64,000 nucleotides of DNA. It comes from Candidatus Pedobacter colombiensis (GTDB taxonomy: Bacteria > Bacteroidota > Bacteroidia > Sphingobacteriales > Sphingobacteriaceae). Shown here one piece after another: positions 1 through 8,464 of the stretch. Position numbers and translations under genes: made by a program. The notes under the pieces are model-generated. The model was not told the DNA's origin. It searched no databases and worked only from the letters and a program-made list of their open reading frames with translations. The stretch is taken from the NCBI GenBank assembly GCA_029202485.1, contig CP119313.1:4030001-4094000 (forward strand), in the 5' to 3' direction. The stretch's first letter is position 1. Each line of letters opens with the position of its first letter.

Positions 1-510
1 CTATTTAACTTAAGCATGGATCATTATCTGGATAAAATCGTTGACCTGGATACTTTCCCTAATCAACAGCTCTCAACCTTGAAAGAAAAAGTACTTCCAT
101 TCCAAAATGAGCATCACCTTAAATCGGTTTTAGATAATCATTTCATTGAACTAAGCAAAAACGTATCAGAAAACCCGATAAAAGATACGTTAAACCTCAT
201 CTTTGACTCAAACGGGAGGTCCTCTGTTAGAGAGATGGCTTCAGTTGCAGGAGTTGGTGAGCGACAGTTGGAGCGCCTGTTTAAAAAATACATCGGGCTT
301 TCGCCCAAATACTATGCCCGGATCATTCAGTTCAATTATATCTTTCAACTGATCAAATTAAAAAAAAGCAGCTGGACGGAGATCGTTTTTCAATCCGGTT
401 ATTACGACCAATCGCATTTTATCCGCAACTTCAAAGCTTTTACAGGGGAAGACCCTTCCTCCTATTTTTTTGAAGAGAAAAATATGGCCAATTTTTTCTT
501 AAACAAGTAA
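1..510 (+). CDS. AraC-family transcriptional regulator, C-terminal part (5' end outside window)
   Basis: The reading frame is open from base 1, so the gene begins upstream and the ATG at 16 is probably internal. The last ~100 residues form an AraC-type double helix-turn-helix: a first helix pair around SVREMASVAGVGERQLERLF, then GLSPKYYARIIQFN, and the second recognition segment IVFQSGYYDQSHFIRNFKAFTGEDP, which carries the family's usual GYYDQSHF and F-x-x-x-x-G-x-x-P signatures. The family binds DNA and regulates nearby promoters. The sensor domain lies mostly outside the window, so the ligand is unknown. It runs in the same direction as the next gene, with 68 bases between them. I am sure of the family and unsure of the target. 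Confidence 0.85.
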   Translation, partial: LFNLSMDHYLDKIVDLDTFPNQQLSTLKEKVLPFQNEHHLKSVLDNHFIELSKNVSENPIKDTLNLIFDSNGRSSVREMASVAGVGERQLERLFKKYIGLSPKYYARIIQFNYIFQLIKLKKSSWTEIVFQSGYYDQSHFIRNFKAFTGEDPSSYFFEEKNMANFFLNK

Positions 511-556
511 AATTAACCAGGTCGGTTTTGTACAATACCACTGAAGCAACCATAGT

Positions 557-564
557 TATATTTG
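557..564 (+). promoter_or_regulatory. Candidate Bacteroidota -7 box (TATATTTG)
   Basis: TATATTTG matches the Bacteroidota -7 consensus TAnnTTTG and ends 14 bases before the ATG at 579. The nearest TTG upstream (528-530) is 26 bases away, longer than the usual 18-21, so the -33 element is weak. Confidence 0.35.
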
Positions 565-578
565 GTTAAAAAAAAATT

Positions 579-1049
579 ATGAAAGTCAAAAAACTAGCGC
601 TTATTATTCCACTCATTCTACTAATGTCTACAGTTTATGGACAAGAAAGCAATAAAGAGAAATTTAAAAAATTGCAATGGCTTGTTGGAAAATGGATCAG
701 AACCAATCCAAAAGCAGGACAATCCGGTTATGAAACCTGGACAAAAGTAACAGACTTGAAGCTTACCGGGGAAGGTGTTACACTAAGAGGGAAGGAAACT
801 ATTTTTTTAGAGAACCTTGAATTTATCGTAAAAGGGAATGATATTTTCTATTCTGTGATGATTACAGGTGAAAAAAGTCCGGTTTATTTTAAGCTCACGG
901 CGTTAAATGCAAATGGCTTTACTTGTGAAAATCCCGAACATGACTTCCCTAAAAAAATAGCTTACCAGCGAAACGGCAAATATGTTAAAGCCATTATTTC
1001 AGGCAATGGACAAAGTATGGATTATAATTTTGTAGCAGGCGAGCAATAA
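579..1049 (+). CDS. Exported DUF6265-like protein
   Basis: This is a small secreted protein with an N-terminal signal peptide (about residues 1-21, KKLALIIPLILLMSTVYGQ). The mature part begins with a LQWLVGKWIRT segment and contains ENPEHDFPKKIAYQ, which is typical of the DUF6265 family. That family looks like a small lipocalin-type beta barrel. The biochemical role is unknown. It runs convergently with the lipoprotein gene at 1067-1978, leaving 17 bases between the two stops. Nothing around it suggests an operon partner. Confidence 0.7.
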   Translation: MKVKKLALIIPLILLMSTVYGQESNKEKFKKLQWLVGKWIRTNPKAGQSGYETWTKVTDLKLTGEGVTLRGKETIFLENLEFIVKGNDIFYSVMITGEKSPVYFKLTALNANGFTCENPEHDFPKKIAYQRNGKYVKAIISGNGQSMDYNFVAGEQ

Positions 1050-1066
1050 GATCTTTCCTCTTTTTT

Positions 1067-1978
1067 TTATTTGTTTAAACTATTCGTAATCACAATCTCA
1101 CTTTTGACATGCATGGGTATCGTCGTCCCGCCAAGAGCTGGTGTCCCCTCTTTTATTTTTAAAGTACCGGTGATGTCCTGATCAATTTTTGCTTCGGTTA
1201 TCAGACCTGTTTGTTTATCTATTTTATTAGTAGAATTCATCGTTCCGGATAGATCATATCGTATTGGTACACTGCTAAGTTGGCTACTATTGCTACTTCC
1301 TACCCTAAGTTTAGACTTTCCACTGATCAGGTACTCCGATCCTGTGATTTTATCCAATTTGTAAACTGCATCAATTTGCGGCGCCATCACATTATCTCCG
1401 CCTAAGCGTGCAACAGTCCAGCTATCCCCCTCCTTTACAGATTTTTGAGGATACACATTCATCCCTAGCTCAACCTTCTGTTTGATGGCTTTATCACCAT
1501 AGGAATCAACTAGCTGTTTAGCCATTGCTGTCCTAAAAGTTGCAGGGAAACCCGGCAGATCCCTAATTAAATCGGAGAATATAGAATCAGTCCCAATGGT
1601 TGCTATGACGCGGCCGGCATTTGAAATCTTCACCTCATATGATTTACCTTTTAAGGCATTGAGTATCGACCACATTAAACTTTTAGCAACAATACTGGAA
1701 TCTCCGTCTTTTATCACCTTCGTCGACATAGACTCATACGTTACCTTAAACGTATAAATACTATCGCTCACATTGACAACCTCGTATTTGTTTACCATAT
1801 CGGAAATACTCGAACTTATCATTTCCTTACCCATAATGGTTTGGGTAGTGGAAGTTCTGGTGATCATATGTTGTGTATATTTCTGGCCCTTGGTCAATTT
1901 GATCAATATTCTACCAGATTCAGATTTACAAGTTAACAGACTGACAGCTGCAAGGAAAAGCCATAAGGTTTTTTTCAT
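1067..1978 (-). CDS. DUF6263-like lipoprotein
   Basis: A 303-residue protein whose N-terminus (KKTLWLFLAAVSLLTCKSES) is a lipoprotein signal with the lipobox LLTC. The rest is beta-rich, with the motif KLTKGQKYTQHMITRTSTTQT near the start and MNVYPQKSVKEGDSW in the second half, consistent with DUF6263 of Bacteroidota. It probably sits in the envelope. No catalytic motif is visible and the function is unknown. It is transcribed alone and is convergent with the gene at 579-1049. Confidence 0.65.
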   Translation of the reverse strand: MKKTLWLFLAAVSLLTCKSESGRILIKLTKGQKYTQHMITRTSTTQTIMGKEMISSSISDMVNKYEVVNVSDSIYTFKVTYESMSTKVIKDGDSSIVAKSLMWSILNALKGKSYEVKISNAGRVIATIGTDSIFSDLIRDLPGFPATFRTAMAKQLVDSYGDKAIKQKVELGMNVYPQKSVKEGDSWTVARLGGDNVMAPQIDAVYKLDKITGSEYLISGKSKLRVGSSNSSQLSSVPIRYDLSGTMNSTNKIDKQTGLITEAKIDQDITGTLKIKEGTPALGGTTIPMHVKSEIVITNSLNK

Positions 1979-2055
1979 AAAGCGTTATGTTGGTTATAAT
2001 TATACGGTTAAGATACCGAAAATTACAACAAGACAAACACGTTTACATTAATTAA

Positions 2056-2913
2056 CTACTTCCTTAAATATTTAATTACCGCCATCAAATCTTCTTCTCC
2101 GAGACCACCTGCAGCCGCAGCTTCAAATGTATTTAATAATGGGACGGAAAGTGGTGAATTTAACCCTGCTCCTTTTGCCAGCCTTAAATCTTTAACTATG
2201 TATTTTAAAGCAAATGCCGGAGGAAAACTATCTGTTAATACAGAAGGAGTTTTCAATTTAATAATTCCATTTCCACAAGCTCCCTCATTGATAATGGTTA
2301 ACATATTTTCTTTGCTTATGCCATTTTGTTCGGCAAAAAGAACAGTTTCAGCTAATGCCTGAATATTGACCCCTAACAAGTAATTGATAGCCAGCTTAGC
2401 TGAGCTTCCTGCTCCTGCAGTCCCTAGATACAAAGTAAGTTTCCCAAGTACATCTAAAATCGGTTTAGCTCTTTCAAAATCTTGTGTATCACCCCCCACC
2501 AGAATGATCAGTTTACCATCCCTGGCAGGCTGTACGCTACCCGAAACAGGCGCTTCCAAAAACGACACTTGCTTGTTTTTGCAAAGTGCAGAAAGATAGC
2601 GAGAGGTTTCCGGAGCAACCGTACTCATGTCTATCAGCAGTGTTCCTGGTTTTGATCCGGAAAGCAAGCCATCAGCTTCATTGTAAACAGATTTCACCGC
2701 TAGATCATCTGCAAGCATTGTAAAGACTACATCGCAATGCGATGCCAGCTCCTGAAGGCTTTTTGCTGACTCCGCCCCTGCTGCAATCAATTCCTCTTCT
2801 TTGGCCTTACTACGGTTAAAAACCATCAGTTCGTATCCGGCTTTAAGTATATTTAAAGCCATTGGAGTACCCATATTGCCCAACCCGGCCCAGCCTATCT
2901 TCAATTTGTTCAT
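2056..2913 (-). CDS. NAD(P)-dependent beta-hydroxyacid dehydrogenase-like oxidoreductase
   Basis: It belongs to the 3-hydroxyisobutyrate dehydrogenase/GLYR1 family, which oxidises or reduces small beta-hydroxyacids or semialdehydes with NAD(P). The Rossmann motif GLGNMG lies within the first 20 residues. The substrate loop EAPVSGSVQPARDGKL follows, then the segment GAGSSAKLAINYLLG with the presumed catalytic lysine, and the C-terminal KYIVKDLRLAKGAG. I chose the ATG at 2913 (MNKLKIGWAG) because the alternative start at 2946 adds 11 residues ahead of the Rossmann strand that the family lacks. The substrate cannot be deduced. It is divergent from the VOC gene at 3026. Confidence 0.8.
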   Translation of the reverse strand: MNKLKIGWAGLGNMGTPMALNILKAGYELMVFNRSKAKEEELIAAGAESAKSLQELASHCDVVFTMLADDLAVKSVYNEADGLLSGSKPGTLLIDMSTVAPETSRYLSALCKNKQVSFLEAPVSGSVQPARDGKLIILVGGDTQDFERAKPILDVLGKLTLYLGTAGAGSSAKLAINYLLGVNIQALAETVLFAEQNGISKENMLTIINEGACGNGIIKLKTPSVLTDSFPPAFALKYIVKDLRLAKGAGLNSPLSVPLLNTFEAAAAGGLGEEDLMAVIKYLRK

Positions 2914-2974
2914 AGCTGATAAAGTTACAATAATATTTCTCATCAAAATACATCAAACACATGATAATGCTGAA

Positions 2975-3004
2975 TTGTTATCGAGTCATATTATCTTACA
3001 TTTG
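2975..3004 (+). promoter_or_regulatory. Promoter: TTG-N19-TACATTTG
   Basis: TTG at 2975-2977, a 19-base spacer and TACATTTG at 2997-3004 match the Bacteroidota -33/-7 promoter (TTG-N19-TAnnTTTG). It lies 21 bases upstream of the ATG at 3026, so it should drive the VOC gene. Confidence 0.55.
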
Positions 3005-3025
3005 ACAACTTAAAAAATAAATAAA

Positions 3026-3460
3026 ATGGCAAAAGTATCAATTTATCTAAACTTTCCCGGCAGTACCGAAGAAGCCTTCAATTTTTACAAATCAGTTTTT
3101 AAAACCGAGTGGAGTTCACCTATAATGAGGATGGATAGTATACCAACTCAAGATGATATGCCGCCACTTTCTCAGAAGGACAAAAACAAAGTTATGCACG
3201 TTGCATTACCTATTCTTGCCGGTGTTGAAATTATGGGTACTGACACATTGGAAAGTATGGGACACCATACTGTAATTGGAAACAACACTACAATTAGCCT
3301 TCAACCCGACACCAGGGAAGAAACAGAAAGGCTGTTTAAGTTATTATCAGATGGAGCTACAGAGATCGCTCCTTTGCAAGACCAGTTCTGGGGCGCGCTT
3401 TGGGGCTGCTGTTTAGATAAGTACGGAATTCGTTGGATGTTTAATTTCCCAACAAAGTAA
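3026..3460 (+). CDS. PhnB-like VOC (glyoxalase-fold) protein
   Basis: 144 residues, the usual length for PhnB-like members of the vicinal-oxygen-chelate superfamily. Recognisable segments are the N-terminal YLNFPGSTEEAFNFYKSVF, the central GHHTVIGNNTTISLQPDT and the C-terminal FWGALWGCCLDKYGIRWMFNF, the last being very typical of the PhnB/3-demethylubiquinone methyltransferase-like subgroup. Such proteins are often annotated as methyltransferase-like, but their real activities are mostly unknown. It is monocistronic, with a good promoter upstream and a bidirectional hairpin downstream. Confidence 0.8.
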   Translation: MAKVSIYLNFPGSTEEAFNFYKSVFKTEWSSPIMRMDSIPTQDDMPPLSQKDKNKVMHVALPILAGVEIMGTDTLESMGHHTVIGNNTTISLQPDTREETERLFKLLSDGATEIAPLQDQFWGALWGCCLDKYGIRWMFNFPTK

Positions 3461-3506
3461 AATATTACACACCAAAAAGAAATATGGGGAAATTAATCTC
3501 ATAACT

Positions 3507-3541
3507 AAACATTCCCTAGTACCAAGTACTAAGGAATGTTT
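3507..3541. terminator. Bidirectional hairpin terminator
   Basis: Near-perfect inverted repeat AAACATTCCCTAGTAC / AGTACTAAGGAATGTTT (one mismatch, a very small loop) between the convergent VOC gene and the TlpA gene. Its position between two stop codons fits a shared terminator. Confidence 0.6.
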
Positions 3542-3548
3542 GATCATT

Positions 3549-4907
3549 TTAATAAGCTTTATTCAGGTATTCGTTTAACAGCGCTTTCAACTTTGGATCA
3601 CTTGGACGAGCTGAATCTATATCCACGATGTTTCCATTTTTATCAAACACCATAAATCTAGGGATACCATTAATTTTATAATCTTTTGCAATTTTTGACC
3701 ATCCACTAGCCATCAGCTGTACACCAACCAATTGTTCTTCGGCAACATACTTTTTCCATTTGTCCTTATCCTTCTCTTCATCAACAGAAACACTCATAAA
3801 TACGACATCTTTGCCATGAAACTCCTTTTCCAATGCTTTCAGGTAAGGAATTTCCTTTACACAAGGACCGCACCAAGTTGCCCATACATCTACCAATACA
3901 ACTTTCCCTTTAAAATCACTTAAAGAAACTTGCTTGCCAGAAACATCAGGGTAAGTAAAATCGATAGCTTTAGCTCCAGGTTTATAGACATCCATCTTTT
4001 TAGCGATTCCTTCAGCACGCATTTTTTGATCATCTGAAATGAAATACTTACCGTATTTGTCTACAATATCCTTGTATTTAATGTACGATTTTGCAAGACC
4101 GGCATACTTCAATGCATACTCGCCTTTTAGTTTGTCACCAGCAATAGACATCACATTTCTATCAAAATCAGAGCCTAATCCTTTATTCTTAAATGCAACT
4201 AGGTTATCGAGCATGTTTACTCCATATGGAAACTTCAACAATTCATCATTTTGAAGAAACTGATTGGCATCAAAATTCTTAACATAATTGGTATAATCCT
4301 CTTCACTAGGTTTAGAGGCCGTAGGAACCAATAATAGTGTTAAAGCATAATAAGCAGGGTCATAATTAACCGTACTTTTCATCAATTGATCAAAGTTTGC
4401 ATTTCCTGTTTCTTTACCAATCAACCAGTCTTGAGCCTTGCTAGTGACTTGATCTAAAAGTGGAAAAAAGTCCGTAAAGCCTCTGCGTCCACGATTAAAA
4501 TAAACGGTTTTCCGTTCCAGTTTATAGTTGAATTTATACCACTGCTCCAATACTTGATTTTCTTTATTGTTTTTTCCAGTAAGGACGTAAGTAGAGTCGG
4601 TTAGGATAAGATTAATCTTATCATTGCCTTTAACATAAAGCTTGAATTTATCTTGAAGGCCTTGATTTGCATCTCCAAAGCCAACAAGGTAGTATCCTTT
4701 ATACACAGGTTGAAACTTAAAGTTAAAACTGCCGCTGGTTCCTGGTATTCTTTCGGCTATTTCCTCAACACGGCCATGCTCAACTTTAAAAAGCTTGACT
4801 TTGCTGACCTTCGACTTTTTAGACAGCCCTGTAATTTCCGTGAATTGTGCTTGCGTTGTAAAGATAGAGCCTAATATAATTGCTAAAAATGCAGCTGATC
4901 GTTTCAT
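3549..4907 (-). CDS. TlpA-like thioredoxin-fold protein, WCGPC type
   Basis: A 452-residue exported thiol-disulfide protein. It has a signal peptide (residues 1-20, ending TTQAQ), a long N-terminal region of about 290 residues resembling the DUF4369/TlpA-associated part common in Bacteroidota, and a C-terminal thioredoxin domain from about residue 310. The redox motif WATWCGPCVKEIP is intact and the cis-proline loop is INGIPRFMVFD. It probably reduces or isomerises disulfides in the periplasm or at the outer membrane. Its ATG overlaps the stop of the preceding gene (ATGA at 4907-4904), so the two are translationally coupled. It is the last gene of the SusCD/peptidase locus. Confidence 0.85.
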   Translation of the reverse strand: MKRSAAFLAIILGSIFTTQAQFTEITGLSKKSKVSKVKLFKVEHGRVEEIAERIPGTSGSFNFKFQPVYKGYYLVGFGDANQGLQDKFKLYVKGNDKINLILTDSTYVLTGKNNKENQVLEQWYKFNYKLERKTVYFNRGRRGFTDFFPLLDQVTSKAQDWLIGKETGNANFDQLMKSTVNYDPAYYALTLLLVPTASKPSEEDYTNYVKNFDANQFLQNDELLKFPYGVNMLDNLVAFKNKGLGSDFDRNVMSIAGDKLKGEYALKYAGLAKSYIKYKDIVDKYGKYFISDDQKMRAEGIAKKMDVYKPGAKAIDFTYPDVSGKQVSLSDFKGKVVLVDVWATWCGPCVKEIPYLKALEKEFHGKDVVFMSVSVDEEKDKDKWKKYVAEEQLVGVQLMASGWSKIAKDYKINGIPRFMVFDKNGNIVDIDSARPSDPKLKALLNEYLNKAY

Positions 4908-6286
4908 TTGTTAAGGTTGGTTATTAGTTCTGTAAGGTAAATTTTAAGCAATGGGTTAGATGGACGCTTGCAAGCATTATTGTCAAGTACTTTACCTTCC
5001 TGATCTAAAATCACAAAACGCGGAATTCCGGATTTGCCAATTTTATCAAAGAAAGTATCTTTTTTACTATCCATAATTAAATGATGATCGCTGCCCACAT
5101 TTCTTTTTTGAAGAGATTTCTTCCATAGATCAATACTATAATCACATGAGATGGAAAGAAATACAATATCCTTTCCATCCATCTCGTGCTCAAGCTTATT
5201 TAAAAAGGGCATTTCGGCAATGCAAGGTTTACATCCCGTATTCCAAATGTCGACATATATTAATTTGCCTTTAAAATCAGCAATAGATACTTGTTTACCC
5301 TTCAAATCCTGAAAAGTAAATGCACTCATATCTGTTTTAGCCGGTGCATATTCAAATATCTTCATATTTCTCTCCTCCTTGGCTTTCATCGCAGTAACTT
5401 TAGCCATATTTCCCGGATTTTTAATCAAGGGCAGGGCCGCGTTCATCTCGGCTTGAATATTTCTAAAATCACCCATGTTAACAGAATTATCAAGCAAAAC
5501 CAACATAAAGGCTTCACGTAATTTTTGATTTTCAATTGCATTGCCGAAATCTGCAACCCAGGTATTGATATTTTTAATCTTCAATTGCCCGGCATTCATT
5601 CTAGCATACATCAATTCAGTAAGTGTTTGCCACCAATTTGGATAAACCATCATTTCCGGAACTAAACTGATATTCAAATCATTCATATCGGCTACTAAAA
5701 TATCATTGCTACTTCCATGATATTTTGATTCGATAATTGGTCCAAATACCTGATCGAGGTACAAGCCTTGTTCGTTGCCTAATAAAAGTGCCTTATTGCG
5801 AATTACCTCTACATTGGTTGATATATTAATCGCATTTACCCGGTTGATATAGGTTTGAGCAAGCGTAATATTGCCAGCTTGTTGATAAGGATTATCTTTG
5901 CTGTTCTCGTATAAAAACTGATTCAACAAGCTCCCCTTACCACTAAATGTAAATTGACCATTCAGCAAATTTATGGTAAGCTGATCACCCGGTTTAAGGT
6001 ACATTTCCAGCTTATTCAACGGCTCTGAATTACTGGAGATCACATAAAACCCAGCCATATCCAGGTTAAGAGAGAAATTAAACAGTCCATTCGAAGTAAC
6101 AGCATCCGAACCTTTAATGGTACGAGGCGATTCGCGATTGTATATGACCAGTTTTGTCCCTTCCAATCCTTTAAAACTACCCTTTATCCCAGTTACTATA
6201 CCGGCTGTAGCAAATCCTTGAAAAGCGAACAACACCCCGCAAAAGAGCAGAATTACTTGTTTATGTATTTTTTTTATGATGCGCAT
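4904..6286 (-). CDS. TlpA-like thioredoxin-fold protein, variant GCKPC active site
   Basis: A paralogue of the following gene with the same layout: signal peptide (ends GFATA), long N-terminal region, C-terminal thioredoxin domain. The redox motif is VDIWNTGCKPCIAEMP: the normally conserved tryptophan before the first cysteine is glycine, and the dipeptide between the cysteines is KP instead of GP. The cis-proline loop GIPRFVILD is kept. The two cysteines remain, so it can still be redox active, but probably with a different potential. I prefer the ATG at 6286; a GTG at 6292 shares a base with the TAG stop of the peptidase gene. It is tightly coupled to both neighbours. Confidence 0.82.
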   Translation of the reverse strand: MRIIKKIHKQVILLFCGVLFAFQGFATAGIVTGIKGSFKGLEGTKLVIYNRESPRTIKGSDAVTSNGLFNFSLNLDMAGFYVISSNSEPLNKLEMYLKPGDQLTINLLNGQFTFSGKGSLLNQFLYENSKDNPYQQAGNITLAQTYINRVNAINISTNVEVIRNKALLLGNEQGLYLDQVFGPIIESKYHGSSNDILVADMNDLNISLVPEMMVYPNWWQTLTELMYARMNAGQLKIKNINTWVADFGNAIENQKLREAFMLVLLDNSVNMGDFRNIQAEMNAALPLIKNPGNMAKVTAMKAKEERNMKIFEYAPAKTDMSAFTFQDLKGKQVSIADFKGKLIYVDIWNTGCKPCIAEMPFLNKLEHEMDGKDIVFLSISCDYSIDLWKKSLQKRNVGSDHHLIMDSKKDTFFDKIGKSGIPRFVILDQEGKVLDNNACKRPSNPLLKIYLTELITNLNK

Positions 6287-6291
6287 ATTCA

Positions 6292-8433
6292 CTAACCTTG
6301 ATTCGCTTTTTCAATTTCTTTAATTATCCTATCACTGCCTGAAAACTTCTCAGTGATCAACAATACATAGCGAATATCTACGCAAATTACCCTATGCAGG
6401 TCCTTATTGAAATTAAACTCCCTTGTCATAGATTCCCAGTTACAATCGAACACCAATCCAATGATGCTTCCATCGGCATTTAACATCGGACTTCCCGAGT
6501 TTCCACCGGTAACATCTCCGTTAGTAACAAAACAAACAGGCATTTCAGCATTTACCCCGTACTTTCCATACAATTTTCCCTGCCAAATGCTTTCCAATTT
6601 CTTATTCAGGAAATAATCCTTATTGGTTGTATTGACCGTTTTAGCCATCAAGCCATTCAGTGTGGTCTGAAATGGCGTGATTTTTCCATCCATTTCAAGA
6701 TCAGTAACTGTTCCATAAGAAAGTCGGATTGTTCTATCTGCATCCGGATAATACCTACCCCCTTTAAAATCAACCAGGCTATGCGTATATGCAGCAGTAT
6801 ATTTAAATGCTTTAGCAGAGTTTGATGACGCTTGTGTACTGATTTCTCTTTGCTTTTTTTCGATAGACTGACTCAATAGCACCATTGGGTCATCTTTTAA
6901 ATCAATTGAGGGCTTATTTAGCCATTCTTGTATTTTCACCCCATCTGCAAAAACTGAATTTTTATATACTTCATCAATATATTTATCAATGGAAGCAGCT
7001 GAATTGAGTTTTTTTACTGCAAAAATTTCAGGTTGCAAATCTGCAGGTAAACTATCAATTAATAGTTTGAACAGTGCTTTTGTAACTCGCTTATCTACAT
7101 CATGATTAAGATTTCTATAATGTTGTTTAGTTGTACTTGCGAGGTCAATTCTTAGGGAGGGACGCTGTTTTAAATTTTCAGTATAATTGAGGAAAGATAG
7201 TCCAAAAGAGGAAACAAACCTTATTATCCCTTCAGTAGAAAAACATTCATTGTAATAAGTTAAAGCACGTTTGTACTTTGCATTCTCTGTGGTCTCCTTT
7301 TCCATGCCGGCCAAAACAGAACCATATTTAAGGCGACTTGCTTCATCCTTCAATACCCATTTTTCCCATTCCTTTTCATATTTCTCTTTACTTTGGATAA
7401 TATTGAGCTTATTTACCCAGAAGTTCATTCCAACAGCATTCTTATAATAGTTCGCAGAATTAGCATATTCCTCTGCGTACCCCTGTTTAATTAGGGGGCT
7501 TTTGTCCATCTCCTCTTCCCAAATTGATTGACGAAGCCCACGTACAGCGATCATCGGGGGATTGAGTACTTGAGTTTTTTCCTTAATCTTATACGATGTA
7601 GCATCACGGTCAGACGTCGAGGGATAGCCCATCGACATTGCAAAATCACCTCTTTTATAGCCGGTTGTAGAAATATGCAAATAGTTTTTAATGCCCAGTG
7701 GAATATTTGTTTTAGAATAAGCAGCCGGAGCACCATCTTTATCTGCATAAACCCTAAAATAAGCAAAATCGGCACTGTATCTAGGCCACATCCAGTTATC
7801 GGTTTCTCCACCAAATTTTGTCACATTTTTAGGTGCTACACCAACCAGACGTACATCTTTGTATTGTAATTGTAGAAAAAGCACAAAGAACGCATCATTC
7901 TTATAGGATCTAATCTGCACTCTATATTTTGGATATTTTTGTTGATATTTCTTGATAACAAGCCCTATTGCATTTTTCACATTATCCGTACCCGAAGCAT
8001 CACTCTGGAGCTGCGACTTTACTTCATCAGAGACATTCAATATCTTTTTATTGACTGTAATTACCAGATCCTTTACTGGAAGTTCTTGTGCTACGGTATT
8101 GGCCCAATAACCATTTTGAAAAATATCATTTGTGGGGGTAACATATTGCAGAATTGCACCATAAGCGCAATGGTAATTGGTTAGAATTAACCCCGAACCA
8201 GAAACAATAGAGCCAGTGCATCCCGAACCAAATCCAATAACCGACTCACTCAGCGCACCATCCTGACCAGTTATTTTCTCTATCGGGATGTTTAACCCCA
8301 TTGCTTGCATTTCTTTAGCATTTTGTTCCAATAAGGCTAAGAGCCACATACCTTCATCGGCATGTACTTTTGGAATAAAAGACAATAGGAAAGTCGTAAG
8401 TAACGACCATTTAAAAAGATTTTTTTTATACAT
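6292..8433 (-). CDS. S46 family serine peptidase (DPP7/DPP11-like dipeptidyl peptidase)
   Basis: A 713-residue exported peptidase with the normal S46 length and a signal peptide ending VHADEGMW. The chymotrypsin-like triad is readable: His88 in TNYHCAYGAI, the Asp in GGETDNWMWPRYSADFAY, and Ser646 in TGGNSGSPML. S46 enzymes remove dipeptides from the N-termini of oligopeptides in the periplasm. The residue 18 after the catalytic Ser sets P1 preference (Gly in DPP7, Arg in DPP11); here it is Cys664 (FDCNWESMT), so specificity cannot be assigned from precedent. It sits between TlpA genes, 1-5 bases from the next one, within the ECF-linked SusCD locus, which points to peptide processing for uptake. 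Confidence 0.9.
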   Translation of the reverse strand: MYKKNLFKWSLLTTFLLSFIPKVHADEGMWLLALLEQNAKEMQAMGLNIPIEKITGQDGALSESVIGFGSGCTGSIVSGSGLILTNYHCAYGAILQYVTPTNDIFQNGYWANTVAQELPVKDLVITVNKKILNVSDEVKSQLQSDASGTDNVKNAIGLVIKKYQQKYPKYRVQIRSYKNDAFFVLFLQLQYKDVRLVGVAPKNVTKFGGETDNWMWPRYSADFAYFRVYADKDGAPAAYSKTNIPLGIKNYLHISTTGYKRGDFAMSMGYPSTSDRDATSYKIKEKTQVLNPPMIAVRGLRQSIWEEEMDKSPLIKQGYAEEYANSANYYKNAVGMNFWVNKLNIIQSKEKYEKEWEKWVLKDEASRLKYGSVLAGMEKETTENAKYKRALTYYNECFSTEGIIRFVSSFGLSFLNYTENLKQRPSLRIDLASTTKQHYRNLNHDVDKRVTKALFKLLIDSLPADLQPEIFAVKKLNSAASIDKYIDEVYKNSVFADGVKIQEWLNKPSIDLKDDPMVLLSQSIEKKQREISTQASSNSAKAFKYTAAYTHSLVDFKGGRYYPDADRTIRLSYGTVTDLEMDGKITPFQTTLNGLMAKTVNTTNKDYFLNKKLESIWQGKLYGKYGVNAEMPVCFVTNGDVTGGNSGSPMLNADGSIIGLVFDCNWESMTREFNFNKDLHRVICVDIRYVLLITEKFSGSDRIIKEIEKANQG

Positions 8434-8464
8434 ATAAATTTCTAAAAAAAGGTATGGTCACTAA

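Noticed and set aside
1773..2051. 92-codon plus-strand frame across the start of the DUF6263-like lipoprotein gene
   Set aside because: It is antisense to a lipoprotein gene with a clear signal peptide, and its product is low-complexity hydrophobic sequence with no family motif.
7528..7869. 113-codon plus-strand frame inside the S46 peptidase gene
   Set aside because: Antisense shadow; the opposite strand carries conserved catalytic motifs across the whole stretch.
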